NCBI RefSeq assembly: GCF_000685965.1
Contig: NZ_JMLE01000021.1
Location: forward strand, 1-64,000
DNA: 64,000 bases
Source of the DNA: Arthrobacter sp. UNC362MFTsu5.1
GTDB lineage: Bacteria > Actinomycetota > Actinomycetes > Actinomycetales > Micrococcaceae
Direction of reading: 5' to 3'
The translations under genes and the position numbers were made by a program. Below are positions 42,010 to 50,064 of this stretch, piece by piece; position 1 is the stretch's first letter; each line of letters begins with the position of its first letter. The notes below the pieces were generated by a model, which was not told the origin of the DNA, did not search any database, and worked only from the letters and a program-made list of their open reading frames with translations.

Positions 42010-43752
42010 TCAGCTTGCCAGCGTTAGGATCTTCCCGTCTGCCAGGGCCTTCCGGGACAGTGTTTTGTAGCCTTCCCGCTCGAACAGCACCGTGATGGTG
42101 TCCTCCTCGTGCCGCATCACCAGGCCCGGCCCCCATTCCTTATGTACAACTGAGGCCTGGAGCGGAAAAGGGTCACCGCCCGCGGCGGCCGCTGCGGCGT
42201 CGTCGTAATCCTCCGCGTAGGCGGAGCCGTCGGTGCAGGTATCGCAGTTGCCGCAGGGTTCGGGGAGGTCCTCGCCGAAGTAGCCCAGCAGGAACTGGCG
42301 CCGGCAGGCGCGGGTCTCTGCGTAGCCGCGCATCATTTCAATGCGGGAGCGGTCCACCCGCTGGCGTGCTTCGGCATGTTCGACGGCGCGTCCCACCACC
42401 GCGGGCAGCTTGGCTCCCGCGTCCAGCCGGACGCCGCGCTTGCCGGTGCGGACGGCGCGGGTTTCCTGCAGCTGGTTCAGCAGTCCGGTGAGCCTGCGCG
42501 GGGAGAAGCCGGTCTGCTCGGCCAGGGCCTTCTGCTTCACCGGCCCGCCGGCGGCGCGCAGTGCCTGGAGGACGGCAAGGAGCGATTCCTCGTCCGGGGC
42601 ATGGGTGCCGAAGAACTTGCGCAGTCCCAGGTCCTCGGAGCGGTAGTGGAGGACGGCGGCGGCGGGTTGCCCGTCCCGCCCGGAGCGGCCGATCTCCTGG
42701 TAGTAGCTGTCCAGCGAGTCGGGGATGTCCGCGTGGATGACGAAGCGGACGTTGGGTTTGTCGATGCCCATGCCGAAGGCCGTGGTGGCCACAACCACGT
42801 CGAGCTCGTCGTCGAGGAACTGCTGGTGGACGCGGTCCCGCTCGCCCTGTTTCCGGCCGGCGTGGTACGCCTCGGCGCGCAGGCCCAGGGCCGTGAGCTC
42901 GGCGGCGTAGGCCTCGGTGTCCTTCCGGGTGGCGGCATACAGCAGCCCGGGACCCTTGAGCTCCGCCACCTGCCGGGTTACGGCGCGGCGCTTGTCCTTG
43001 TCCTTGTGGTGGCGGACCACCTCCAGCCGGATGTTGGGCCGGTCGAAGCCGTGCACCAGGACCACCGGGTCCTTCATCCGCAGGCGCTGCTGGATTTCGT
43101 CGCGCACCGGTGGAGAGGCGGTGGCGGTGAGGCCGACGACGGGCGGGTTGCCCAGGTGCTCGCGGACCTCGCCGAGGCGCAGGTAGTCGGGGCGGAAGTC
43201 GTGGCCCCAGGAGGAGACGCAGTGAGCTTCGTCCACCACGAGCAGCGGGATGTCCAGGGCCGCGAGCCGTTTGACTGTTTCGGTCTTGGCGAGCTGTTCG
43301 GGGGCGAGGAAGACGAAGACGGCGTCGCCGTTTTCGGCGGCTTCCCATGCGGCGTTGTTTTCGGCATCGCTGTGGCCGGAGTTGATGGCGACGGCGGCCT
43401 GCCCGCCGAGGGTCTCGACGAGCCCGTCCAGCTGGTCCTCCTGCAGGGCGATCAGCGGGGAAACCACGACGGCGGGACCCCGCCTTGGGCTGTTCCGGTG
43501 CAGTTGGAGCGCGGCCACCTGGTAGATGGCCGACTTGCCGTAGCCGGTGGGCATCACGGCGAGGACGTCCCCGCCGGCGACGAGGGCGCGCATTCCGGCC
43601 AGCTGGCCGGCGCGGAGGCGCGGGAGTCCGAAGGTGTCTGCCGCGAGCCGGCGGAGGCCGGCGTCGGGATCCGGGGTGGTGCCAGTGCTGCAAACTGTTT
43701 CGGTGCCCGGGACAGTCCCGGTGGGGACTGCGGGGGCGGGGGCCTTGGCCAT
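42010..43752 (-). CDS. recQ: RecQ family ATP-dependent DNA helicase
   Basis: The 580-residue protein has all RecQ helicase motifs: AVMPTGYGKSAIYQV (Walker A), LLVVDEAHCVSSWGHDFRPDYLRL (DEAH box), TATASPPVRDEIQQRL, VVVATTAFGMGIDKPNVRFVIHADIPDSLDSYYQEIGRSGRDG (motifs IV-VI) and the Zn-binding Cys set RRQFLLGYFGE..CGNCDTC. The RQC winged helix is short and the C-terminal SRPR-like domain is small. The start ATG 43752 follows GGAG 8 nt upstream; an N-terminal 46-codon extension is not coding-like. It unwinds DNA 3'-5' in repair and recombination. Confidence 0.95.
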   Translation of the reverse strand: MAKAPAPAVPTGTVPGTETVCSTGTTPDPDAGLRRLAADTFGLPRLRAGQLAGMRALVAGGDVLAVMPTGYGKSAIYQVAALQLHRNSPRRGPAVVVSPLIALQEDQLDGLVETLGGQAAVAINSGHSDAENNAAWEAAENGDAVFVFLAPEQLAKTETVKRLAALDIPLLVVDEAHCVSSWGHDFRPDYLRLGEVREHLGNPPVVGLTATASPPVRDEIQQRLRMKDPVVLVHGFDRPNIRLEVVRHHKDKDKRRAVTRQVAELKGPGLLYAATRKDTEAYAAELTALGLRAEAYHAGRKQGERDRVHQQFLDDELDVVVATTAFGMGIDKPNVRFVIHADIPDSLDSYYQEIGRSGRDGQPAAAVLHYRSEDLGLRKFFGTHAPDEESLLAVLQALRAAGGPVKQKALAEQTGFSPRRLTGLLNQLQETRAVRTGKRGVRLDAGAKLPAVVGRAVEHAEARQRVDRSRIEMMRGYAETRACRRQFLLGYFGEDLPEPCGNCDTCTDGSAYAEDYDDAAAAAAGGDPFPLQASVVHKEWGPGLVMRHEEDTITVLFEREGYKTLSRKALADGKILTLAS

Positions 43753-44020
43753 GACGGCAGCTCCGTGGGGTGCGATCCGGCGGCCGGGCGTCTTCAGCCG
43801 AGGGTGCCAGCATAACGTGGCGAGGGCCCACCTCGTGGGGCTGCCGAAACCGTGCTGCGGGCTGCCGCAACTACACCGCGGCCACCGCAAACCAGAATGT
43901 TACAAACATCCTGGGGATTAGCTCAAGGCTCCATCAAGGTTGGGCGAAGATCTCCGCAGTTTCCCGGAGTGCCGGACCGCGGGGAAATACGCTTCTGATT
44001 AGCAACATTTCGGCTTTAGA

Positions 44021-44052
44021 AAAAAGGCCCGGCCATCGCCGGGCCTTTGTTT
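44021..44052 (+). terminator. Strong intrinsic terminator directly upstream of the nuclease gene
   Basis: An 11-bp perfect stem AAAGGCCCGGC (44023-44033) with GCCGGGCCTTT (44038-44048) around CATC is preceded by A-rich and followed by GTTT, then ATG at 44053. The stretch before it, 43753-44022, holds no gene; it has only a small CTCCG/CGGAG hairpin. Confidence 0.85.
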
Positions 44053-45450
44053 ATGGGGGCAACATTGTCGAATTACCAGACCCTTTTCGGTCCGTCACCT
44101 ACCAGCACGGGCCCCGGCCCGAGGCCGCCGCGCAAGCCGCGGGTTTCAACTTTCATGGTGGGCGGCTTCACGGCCCTGTTTATGCTCATCGGGTGGTTCA
44201 GCAGCGGGCTTGGCGGCGCGCTGATCTTCCTGGCCATCTCTGCCGGCCTTACCGGCCTCTACGTCCTGGCGACCGGCCGCCGTTCCTGGGCGTGGCTGCC
44301 GGCCAAGCGGAAGGCGGGCGCCGTTGCGCTTGCCGTTTCCTTTGCCCTCCTCATCGCGGGTGGCTCAGTGGTGCCGCGGACGGATTACGGGAACGTCCAG
44401 GCCGCATCGTCGGAGAGCACGGCGTCGTCAGCCACAGCGGCGGCGAGCCCGACGGCGAAAGCCACGGTGACGCCGTCGTCCGCTCCCACCGTCCAGGAGA
44501 CGGGCGCCCCGCTGGATCCCGAAAGCCCGTACCTGTTGGCGCAGGGCGCCAGCGTGGCGGCGCCAAAGACGCAGCCTGCGTTTGCCACCAAGGCGATCGA
44601 CCTGCTGGCCACCCTGCCGATCAAGGGCAGGGCGCCGAAGACGGGCTATGACCGCGCCCTGTTCGGGCAGGCCTGGGCGGACGTTGACCGCAACGGCTGC
44701 GACACCCGCAATGACATCCTCAAGCGCGACCTGACGGGCATCACGTACACCAACAGCGTGCCCTGCAAGGTGCAGTCCGGGACGCTGGCGGACCCGTACA
44801 CCGGCACGAGCATTAAGTTCCTGCGGGGGAGTGCCACCAGCAGTGCCGTCCAGATCGACCATGTTGTGGCCCTGAGCGACGCCTGGCAGAAGGGCGCTCA
44901 GCAGCTGACCACCGAACAGCGGACAGCCTTCGCCAACGATCCGCTGAACCTCCAGGCGACGGACGGCCCCACGAACATCAAAAAGGGCGACGGCGACGCC
45001 GCCACCTGGCTGCCGCCGAACAAGGCCTTCCGCTGCGAGTACGTCGCCCGGCAGATTTCGGTGAAGGCCACCTACAGCCTGTGGGTCACGCAGGCGGAGC
45101 ACGATGCGATGGCCAGGATCCTGGCCGACTGCTCGGGCCAGCTCGCGCCGACCAACGAGAAGGCGCCGGTGGCTGCAGCTCCGGCACCTGCTCCGGCCGC
45201 CGATGCGCCCGCCCCGTTTGTGGCGGTGCCTGCCCCGGTGGCGCCCGCGCCGGCCGCTGCTGTGCCGGCTCCTGTTGCTCCCGCTCCTGTTGTTCCGGTC
45301 CCGGTTCCTGTCGCACCGGCCCCGGCTGCCGCGTACTACGCCAACTGCGCGGCGGCGAAAGCCGCAGGTGCCGCGCCGCTGTACGCCGGCTCAGCGGGCT
45401 ACCGCCCTGCGCTGGACCGCGACCGCGACGGCATCGCCTGCGAAAGCTAG
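44053..45450 (+). CDS. Membrane-anchored HNH nuclease with C-terminal Excalibur domain
   Basis: The protein has about 465 residues: three TM segments (residues about 35-110), a Ser/Thr/Ala linker, a DUF1524-like nuclease (KTGYDRALFGQAWADVDRNGCDTRNDILKRDL and SSAVQIDHVVALSDAWQKGAQQL, the H in IDHVVALSDAW; FANDPLNLQATDGPTNIKKGD is the N-containing third motif), a Pro/Ala/Val linker and a C-terminal Excalibur calcium-binding motif (YYANCAAAKAAG, DRDRDGIACE). It is probably a secreted-side nuclease involved in DNA uptake or scavenging. ATG 44053 lies 4 nt beyond the terminator stem and has no Shine-Dalgarno, so the start is uncertain and a later ATG (44156) is possible. Confidence 0.85.
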   Translation: MGATLSNYQTLFGPSPTSTGPGPRPPRKPRVSTFMVGGFTALFMLIGWFSSGLGGALIFLAISAGLTGLYVLATGRRSWAWLPAKRKAGAVALAVSFALLIAGGSVVPRTDYGNVQAASSESTASSATAAASPTAKATVTPSSAPTVQETGAPLDPESPYLLAQGASVAAPKTQPAFATKAIDLLATLPIKGRAPKTGYDRALFGQAWADVDRNGCDTRNDILKRDLTGITYTNSVPCKVQSGTLADPYTGTSIKFLRGSATSSAVQIDHVVALSDAWQKGAQQLTTEQRTAFANDPLNLQATDGPTNIKKGDGDAATWLPPNKAFRCEYVARQISVKATYSLWVTQAEHDAMARILADCSGQLAPTNEKAPVAAAPAPAPAADAPAPFVAVPAPVAPAPAAAVPAPVAPAPVVPVPVPVAPAPAAAYYANCAAAKAAGAAPLYAGSAGYRPALDRDRDGIACES

Positions 45451-45495
45451 ACCATCCACATCACTTCACAGTTTCAAACATTCCAAGGGGGAAAA

Positions 45496-46191
45496 ATGAA
45501 GAAGACACTGGTACTTGTTGTGCTGACCGGGCTCATGCTAACCGGATGCGGTGGCAAGCAGGCGGCATCGTCCGCAACCGCGGTTGCAGAAGTCTCAGAC
45601 GCTGTCACGGTTCCAAGCGTGATGGGCTTGACCCTGGATAAAGCCACGGATCAACTGGAAGACCTCGGGCTCAAGGTCAAGGCGGAGGACACCGTCGACG
45701 GCAAAATGATCATCTCGGAGAAGAACTGGCAGGTGACGTCCCAGGACCCAACGGAGGGCACGAAGGTGGCGAAGGACTCCACCGTGCACCTCGGCGTCAA
45801 GAACCTCGAAAAGGAGGCGGCGGAAAAGGCTGCCGCGGACAAGGCGGCTGCTGAGAAGGCTGCGGCGGAAAAAGCTGCAGCGGACAAGGTTGCGGCTGAC
45901 AAGGCTGCGGCGGACAAGGCGGCTGCAGATGCGGCCGCGGCCGCTGCGGCGGCCGCGAAGTTGGCGGCCGAACAAGCGGCGGCGCGGCAGGCCGTCCCGC
46001 AGGCACCGGCACCTGCGCCGGTTGCTCCCGCTGCGCCCGCACCTGCGCCGGTCGCCCCGGTGCCGGGCACCGCCTACTACGCCAGCTGCGCCGATGCGAA
46101 GGCAGCAGGCGCCGCGCCGATCTACGCCGGTCAGCCCGGCTACCGTGCCGGTCTTGACCGCGATAACGACGGCACGGCCTGCGATAAATAA
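45496..46191 (+). CDS. Lipoprotein with PASTA-like domain, Ala/Lys coiled coil and Excalibur domain
   Basis: The 231-residue protein has a signal peptide with lipobox LTGC (Cys18). A PASTA domain follows (VPSVMGLTLDKATDQLEDLGLKVKAED), then a long Ala/Lys/Glu helix of repeated EKAAADKAAAEKAAA units (about residues 100-160), a Pro/Ala linker and an Excalibur domain ending YYASCADAKAAG, DRDNDGTACDK. It is attached to the outer leaflet and may bridge membrane and peptidoglycan. It is 45 nt after the nuclease gene and shares its C-terminal Excalibur domain. Confidence 0.88.
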   Translation: MKKTLVLVVLTGLMLTGCGGKQAASSATAVAEVSDAVTVPSVMGLTLDKATDQLEDLGLKVKAEDTVDGKMIISEKNWQVTSQDPTEGTKVAKDSTVHLGVKNLEKEAAEKAAADKAAAEKAAAEKAAADKVAADKAAADKAAADAAAAAAAAAKLAAEQAAARQAVPQAPAPAPVAPAAPAPAPVAPVPGTAYYASCADAKAAGAAPIYAGQPGYRAGLDRDNDGTACDK

Positions 46192-46215
46192 TCGGCGCTT
46201 TCCGGAGCAGCTGTT

Positions 46216-46256
46216 CTGCCGTGGTTACTTCCTTCTCTGAAAGGTAACCACGGCAG
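46216..46256. terminator. Bidirectional hairpin terminator
   Basis: A perfect 13-bp stem CTGCCGTGGTTAC (46216-46228) with GTAACCACGGCAG (46244-46256) around a 15-nt loop lies between the convergent lipoprotein and MFS genes. Confidence 0.85.
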
Positions 46257-46295
46257 CCGGCTTTAAGGACAAAGACTCTTTTTCGGACAGGTGAA

Positions 46296-47519
46296 CTAGT
46301 GCACTGTCTCCCTCTGCCGTGGCTCTGGTTCGCGCTCCTGAGGACTTAGTATCGAGTCGGATTTGAGCGCAAGCAGCCCTGAAAGCAGTGCCGCGACCAA
46401 GATTGACGCAAACGCCAAGGACGACGAAACACCCATGAGGTACGTGGCAGCCGTGAGGCTGAGGGGGCTGGAAACCGTTTCAAGAAACTGGACGGCCGTC
46501 ATGGTCTTACCGAGATCAGTGGAAGCAATCTGTTGGTGGATAAGGGACGTGCGCCCCACAGTCCAGGCAATCCCTCCGGTGCAGACGATAAAGAGAGCAC
46601 TGGCCACAGCGATCCACGAAGGGACGAAGAAGAGCAACGAGCCCCCAGCCATGAGCCACGAGGAACGCTGCATGAGAATGTTTGGACGCCAGCTTGAAAA
46701 CAGCCCGGACAGGATTGATCCGCAAAACAGGCCGGCGGCCGCGGCTGCACCCACAATCCCCACTTCGGTAGTTGAGCCGCCCAGGCCAGCGGAGGTTTGG
46801 AAGATAGCCAGGGTTGAGAGAGGCGCGGACAGAAACCCGATCAGGATGACTGTCCCGGCGAAACGCCACCAGCCGTGCAATTGAGAGAGTCTCCTGTACC
46901 CCGCGGAAAGCTCTTGAATAAAGCCTGGCCGATCGGGCGCGCTGCCTGGACGGTCCGGCCACGGCAGGAAGTTCATGATCAACGCGATGACGGTGAAAGA
47001 GACAGCGTCCACGGCCAGCAACCACCAGGGACCCCAGACAGCACTCAAAGCTCCGCCGATGGCCGGCCCCACGATGGAAGCCGATGTCCATGCCGTCGAG
47101 ACTGATGCATTGAACTTTGCTGTGCCGTCGCCATACATTTTCGGGATGGCAACGAAGGTTGCGGTTCTGGCGAACATGTCGAGGCTGCCGCGCAGGAAGG
47201 CGCCGAGTACAAGAACCCAGAATGGCGTGTGCCACGGCCCGATAAGGAGTGCCATAGCTGCAACCACCAGCGCCTGACCCCAATATCCAATGTGGGTCAT
47301 GGTGCGCGGCGACATACGGTCGGCCAGTCCTCCGATGAGCACTCCGGGAAAGGCCTTTGGCAGCTGGGATGCGACGGCAACGATGGACATCTGGGCAAGG
47401 CTGCCGCTCGTTTGAAGCACGATGAGCGGCAGGGCGATGTTGTACGCGCCGCCGCCAAGCGAATTAACCCACATTCCCGTCAGGTGCAGACGCCGCTGCC
47501 ATGGCTTTGCTGGAGACAA
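46296..47519 (-). CDS. MFS exporter of the microcin C-like locus
   Basis: The protein has about 407 residues and 12 TM segments with MFS motif A (VLIGGLADRMSPRTMTHIGY) and 'MWVNSLGGGAYNIALPLIVLQ' at the first helix. The last gene of the minus-strand microcin C-like unit, it begins at a TTG (47519) directly after the HTTM stop, with AAGGA 7 nt upstream. In known microcin C loci the exporter MccC is also an MFS protein, so it would carry the peptidyl-nucleotide out and give partial self-protection. Alternative: a generic drug efflux pump. The unit ends in the hairpin at 46216-46256. Confidence 0.82.
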   Translation of the reverse strand: MSPAKPWQRRLHLTGMWVNSLGGGAYNIALPLIVLQTSGSLAQMSIVAVASQLPKAFPGVLIGGLADRMSPRTMTHIGYWGQALVVAAMALLIGPWHTPFWVLVLGAFLRGSLDMFARTATFVAIPKMYGDGTAKFNASVSTAWTSASIVGPAIGGALSAVWGPWWLLAVDAVSFTVIALIMNFLPWPDRPGSAPDRPGFIQELSAGYRRLSQLHGWWRFAGTVILIGFLSAPLSTLAIFQTSAGLGGSTTEVGIVGAAAAAGLFCGSILSGLFSSWRPNILMQRSSWLMAGGSLLFFVPSWIAVASALFIVCTGGIAWTVGRTSLIHQQIASTDLGKTMTAVQFLETVSSPLSLTAATYLMGVSSSLAFASILVAALLSGLLALKSDSILSPQEREPEPRQRETVH

Positions 47520-47520
47520 T

Positions 47521-48357
47521 TTACTTTCCTTGGTACGCGTGGAGGATGGTGGCAAGATCGGACTGCTTTTCTACTGAGGTCAGTAGCCATTGCATGGCGG
47601 GAGCCTGCCAAAAGCTGATGTTCCAGGTACGGGCAACCATCACGTGGAAGAGGGTGGTGCAGCATGGGACCAGGATCCGCCATCTTCCGGGAAGAACGAG
47701 CGCGAGAGGCAGGGCGAGTAATTCGAGGAAGGGAATTGCCCGGGTAATGATTCGAACGGGCCGGGCAAATCTCGCCTGGGCAAAGGGATGGCTGCCAGAT
47801 GCCCCTAAATGCGAGTGGTAGATGTGATTGGCATCCCCGCGTCGGACCCAGGCGTCGAAGCCGTGGATCAGTTTGGACAGGCCAGCTTGGGTGTAGGGCA
47901 GATACAGAGCTACACGTGACACTGAGAGCGGCAAATTTGCGAGCCGCGGGTCGGTCTTCGCGGAGTGGGGCCACTGGCTTACGGCAAGGACCGCCTCGAT
48001 AAACGTGTCATAGGGCCATCGGCCCGGAAGGGACCGGGCATCTGCGGCACGAGTTCCAAGAAAGACCCCCAGGGCCGCCCGCCGGAGCCAGGAAGGGTGC
48101 CTTGAATCGGAACTCGTGAACACCTCGCTCGCCGCTGCTGCCAGTAGCAAGCCGGCTGCAATGCCTTGAGCCCCCGGGATGTTGGGGAAAGTGGAATCGC
48201 GACCCGAAGTCGCGGCCGGAGGATCGAGGGCAGCCTTGTAGTCGCGCATGGCAGCTGGGCCTGGTCGTAACGTGACTGCCACTGCGGCGACGATCCACAA
48301 TGCGGCAGTGCGTGCCTGCCGCAAACTTGCTGGCTTACTGCGCATCTGATGGAACAT
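47521..48357 (-). CDS. HTTM-like membrane protein of the microcin C-like locus
   Basis: The 278-residue protein has several TM segments and the motif LPYTQAGLSKLIHGFDAWVRRGD. The Y-x-QAGLSKL core and the following G..W..GD resemble the HTTM/vitamin K-dependent gamma-carboxylase-like superfamily. That superfamily includes membrane proteins of unknown or oxidative/carboxylating activity. The start ATG 48357 overlaps the preceding gene by 23 nt, and its stop lies 1 nt before the TTG of the MFS gene; the four genes are thus tightly coupled. Its role in peptide modification or export is not known. Confidence 0.65.
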   Translation of the reverse strand: MFHQMRSKPASLRQARTAALWIVAAVAVTLRPGPAAMRDYKAALDPPAATSGRDSTFPNIPGAQGIAAGLLLAAAASEVFTSSDSRHPSWLRRAALGVFLGTRAADARSLPGRWPYDTFIEAVLAVSQWPHSAKTDPRLANLPLSVSRVALYLPYTQAGLSKLIHGFDAWVRRGDANHIYHSHLGASGSHPFAQARFARPVRIITRAIPFLELLALPLALVLPGRWRILVPCCTTLFHVMVARTWNISFWQAPAMQWLLTSVEKQSDLATILHAYQGK

Positions 48358-48817
48358 AGGTATACACGACTTCCCTTTCCTGGGGCATTCCCCGCACGGT
48401 GGTCTCTACCCAGATTTCCATCCTGGATAGGGGGACGTTGGGTAGATTTGCGGGCGCTCTAACCTCGTCAAATGACCTCCACCGATCCCTGCGCAGTCTG
48501 CGGAGAATCCTTTGGCACAGGACTTGTTTCGGATGGTCCTCGTCGCCCATGAAAACGTCTGCAAACACTGCCCCGGCCCGGAAGAACTGGGTCGGAATGC
48601 AGTTTGCGGGCCCGCAGGCTACTACCGTTCCGTCTGAAAGGTGGAACTCGACGGCGAAACGGGAGAGGCGGTCGCCGAACTTCGCATTGAACATGTTGTT
48701 GGATGCAATGGGCCAGAAGTTCCTGTTGGCAACGGTCGACACCAGTGAAGCGACCGTAAACGCCCCGGCCAGTGCGACCAGTGCCTTGCTGCTGTTGACG
48801 TCAGGTGCACGCAGCAC
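48335..48817 (-). CDS. Small single-TM protein, HTTM partner, microcin C-like locus
   Basis: The 160-residue protein has one N-terminal TM (ALVALAGAFTVASLVSTVA), then WPIASNNMFNAKFGDR, resembling the W-P-x-S-x-Y-P-M-F motif found in proteins adjacent to HTTM membrane proteins, then a soluble domain with FAVEFHLSDGTVVACGPANCIPTQFF. GTG 48817 overlaps the end of the mccB-like gene by 17 nt, and AGGA lies about 10 nt before it. In an uninterrupted reading of the mccB frame the same residues are joined to MccB because of the frameshift, but they make a separate protein here. Function unknown; an exported or surface partner of the HTTM protein. Confidence 0.65.
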   Translation of the reverse strand: MLRAPDVNSSKALVALAGAFTVASLVSTVANRNFWPIASNNMFNAKFGDRLSRFAVEFHLSDGTVVACGPANCIPTQFFRAGAVFADVFMGDEDHPKQVLCQRILRRLRRDRWRSFDEVRAPANLPNVPLSRMEIWVETTVRGMPQEREVVYTYVPSDAQ

Positions 48818-49834
48818 AGTGGATATTCCTGGCGAAGTCTTCAAATTCCGACGACAGTTCCAGTGAGTCAAAGACCAGTCTCCGACCATCCAGCTGCGTC
48901 GAGCCGGTAAGCAGATAGCGGAACACTTCCATGGCGGCAATCGACGCCACGATGGAATTGAGCGGGCCGAAGCTGGGCGCCTGGTAGGCCGAGTTGAAAT
49001 TTGTCGTAGTGAGGGACGCCGTGGAGTTCGTCCGTCCGTCGTTATCCGTTGCCGCGCACAGCAGACATGGAGTTTCGCCCGGCCTGACGACCGGCCCCAC
49101 CACTCCACGTGTGTCCTGGTAACCGGCACAGGTAAAGTTCCGGAAATAATGGACGCTTCGTTGGACCACTCGAGCACTTCCTGGGGAGTATCGGCGGATA
49201 CAACTACGAAGTCTGAATCGTGAAAGATCGGCAGGAGGTCCTCGACGCCTGAGATCATTGACGTGACTTCGATGGTGTTGACTTCGGGCGCTCGAAGCGC
49301 AAGATTCTTTGCAGCCGCTTCGATCTTCGATTTGCCGACGTCCTGGGCGGTGAAGAGATACTGCCGGGTGAGGTTGCTTTTCTCGACGGAATCTCCGTCC
49401 ACCAGCACGATGGAACCGACCCCGGCCGTTGCGAGCTGCATGGCCACGTTGGTTCCGATGCCGCCGACGCCGATGAGCGCTACCGTTCGGGTGCGGAGCA
49501 AGTCACTGGCTCCCGGGCCTGTGCCGTGAGCCAGCGCGAAGTACAGATCATGGCGGCTGTATTGCCCTGAAAGGTCGATCCTGTAGGGCACCAAAATTTC
49601 GGCGTCGATGAGTTCCTCGATGACTTGCCCGGAGCTTTCGCCAAGCAGTAGTTGGGCCTCGTTGCCCAGTTCATCGAGTGTGCGCGGTTGTGATGCAAAT
49701 CCAAGCAATTCCGCCAGCCCGTCTGGTGCGTCTTCAATTTCGATTGCATTGGGTGGTGCCAATCCGATGTGCACGGAGGTGTCAGTTGTGACGACGGGAA
49801 GCGACTGCTTGAGGGAGTAGGTCGTGGCTGCCAA
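48801..49834 (-). CDS. mccB: MccB-like peptide adenylyltransferase (ThiF/E1), apparent single-base frameshift
   Basis: Joined across one frameshift the protein has 344 residues, the size of E. coli MccB (350), which adenylates the C-terminal Asn of its peptide. It has a PqqD-like N-terminal domain, YSRHDLYFALAHG, the Rossmann motif LIGVGGIGTNV (122-127), VDGDSVEKSNLTRQ with Asn154, Arg157, GKSK (Lys168), VVSADTP, then in the next frame FTCAGYQDTRGVVGPVVRPGETPCLLC, SFGPLNSIVASIAAMEV and HCAAC, the Zn Cys4. Motif order matches MccB closely. The TTG start has GGAGG 6 nt before. Reading leaves frame 1 at Thr233 (about 49134-49138): one missing base, a sequencing error, or a true mutation. If real and uncorrected, the enzyme lacks its C-terminal third. 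Confidence 0.78.
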
Positions 49835-49852
49835 TTCTTGCCTCCAATTAGG

Positions 49853-49883
49853 AGTGGGGACCACGCAATGCGTGGTCCCCACT
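49853..49883 (-). promoter_or_regulatory. 15-bp perfect hairpin between peptide gene and mccB-like gene
   Basis: AGTGGGGACCACGCA (49853-49867) pairs exactly with 49869-49883 around a single base, with AATT-type extension and bulge. It starts 13 nt after the peptide stop and ends 8 nt before GGAGG of the next gene. No U-run follows it. In E. coli microcin C a hairpin in the same place makes the short peptide mRNA dominant and is regulated by ribosome position. Confidence 0.8.
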
Positions 49884-49896
49884 AATTCTTCTTGGT

Positions 49897-49956
49897 TCAG
49901 TTGAACACGAAGTTCAGCTTGGAACGGCGCTTGGTCAGTCGCTTGAGCTTCAGCAC
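49897..49956 (-). CDS. mccA: Microcin C-like precursor peptide, MLKLKRLTKRRSKLNFVFN
   Basis: The gene is 19 codons plus TGA. It starts at GTG with AGGAG 7 nt upstream, a strong site for so small a frame. The peptide is highly basic and ends in Asn, the residue MccB enzymes adenylate. The size and MLK-L/I-K/R-basic start resemble the known 19-residue MccA of Bacillus amyloliquefaciens, which also begins MLK and ends in Asn. It is the first gene of the unit and is followed by a hairpin and then a MccB-like gene. No other explanation for the short gene was found. Proof would need expression or mass spectrometry. Confidence 0.75.
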   Translation of the reverse strand: MLKLKRLTKRRSKLNFVFN

Positions 49957-49997
49957 GGGATCACTCCTCTAGGTTTATCAATTTGTTGGACGGATTG

Positions 49998-50027
49998 AAT
50001 CTACGACATCTGTCACAGATTTGACAA
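49998..50027 (-). promoter_or_regulatory. Promoter and palindrome upstream of the peptide gene
   Basis: On the minus strand TTGTCA (50027-50022) and TAGATT (50003-49998) are spaced 18 nt. The spacer holds the palindrome ATCTGT-C/G-ACAGAT (50008-50020). The transcript would start near 49991, giving a leader of about 35 nt. Confidence 0.65.
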
Positions 50028-50064
50028 GCCTGTTGACTGGAAATTCTTTGTATGCCGAATCGTG

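Noticed and set aside
43753..44052. Riboswitch (for example c-di-AMP type) before the nuclease gene
   Set aside because: Only one small hairpin plus the terminator could be seen; no known riboswitch consensus could be matched by eye.
49130..49142. Programmed -1 frameshift in mccB
   Set aside because: The heptamer around ACT-TTA does not match an XXXYYYZ slippery site and no stem-loop or pseudoknot was evident just downstream; kept only as a remote option.
48801..49834. ThiF/MoeB sulfur-carrier activation or ubiquitin-like system
   Set aside because: No ThiS/MoaD-like or JAB-domain partner lies nearby, and the motif order follows MccB with a short peptide gene ending in Asn.
48335..49882. 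One 515-residue protein joining the ThiF domain to the WPIASNNMF region
   Set aside because: The middle third in that frame is Arg/Ser-rich and lacks the conserved E1 motifs, which lie in another frame and end at their own stop. It is better read as a frameshifted mccB gene followed by a separate gene.
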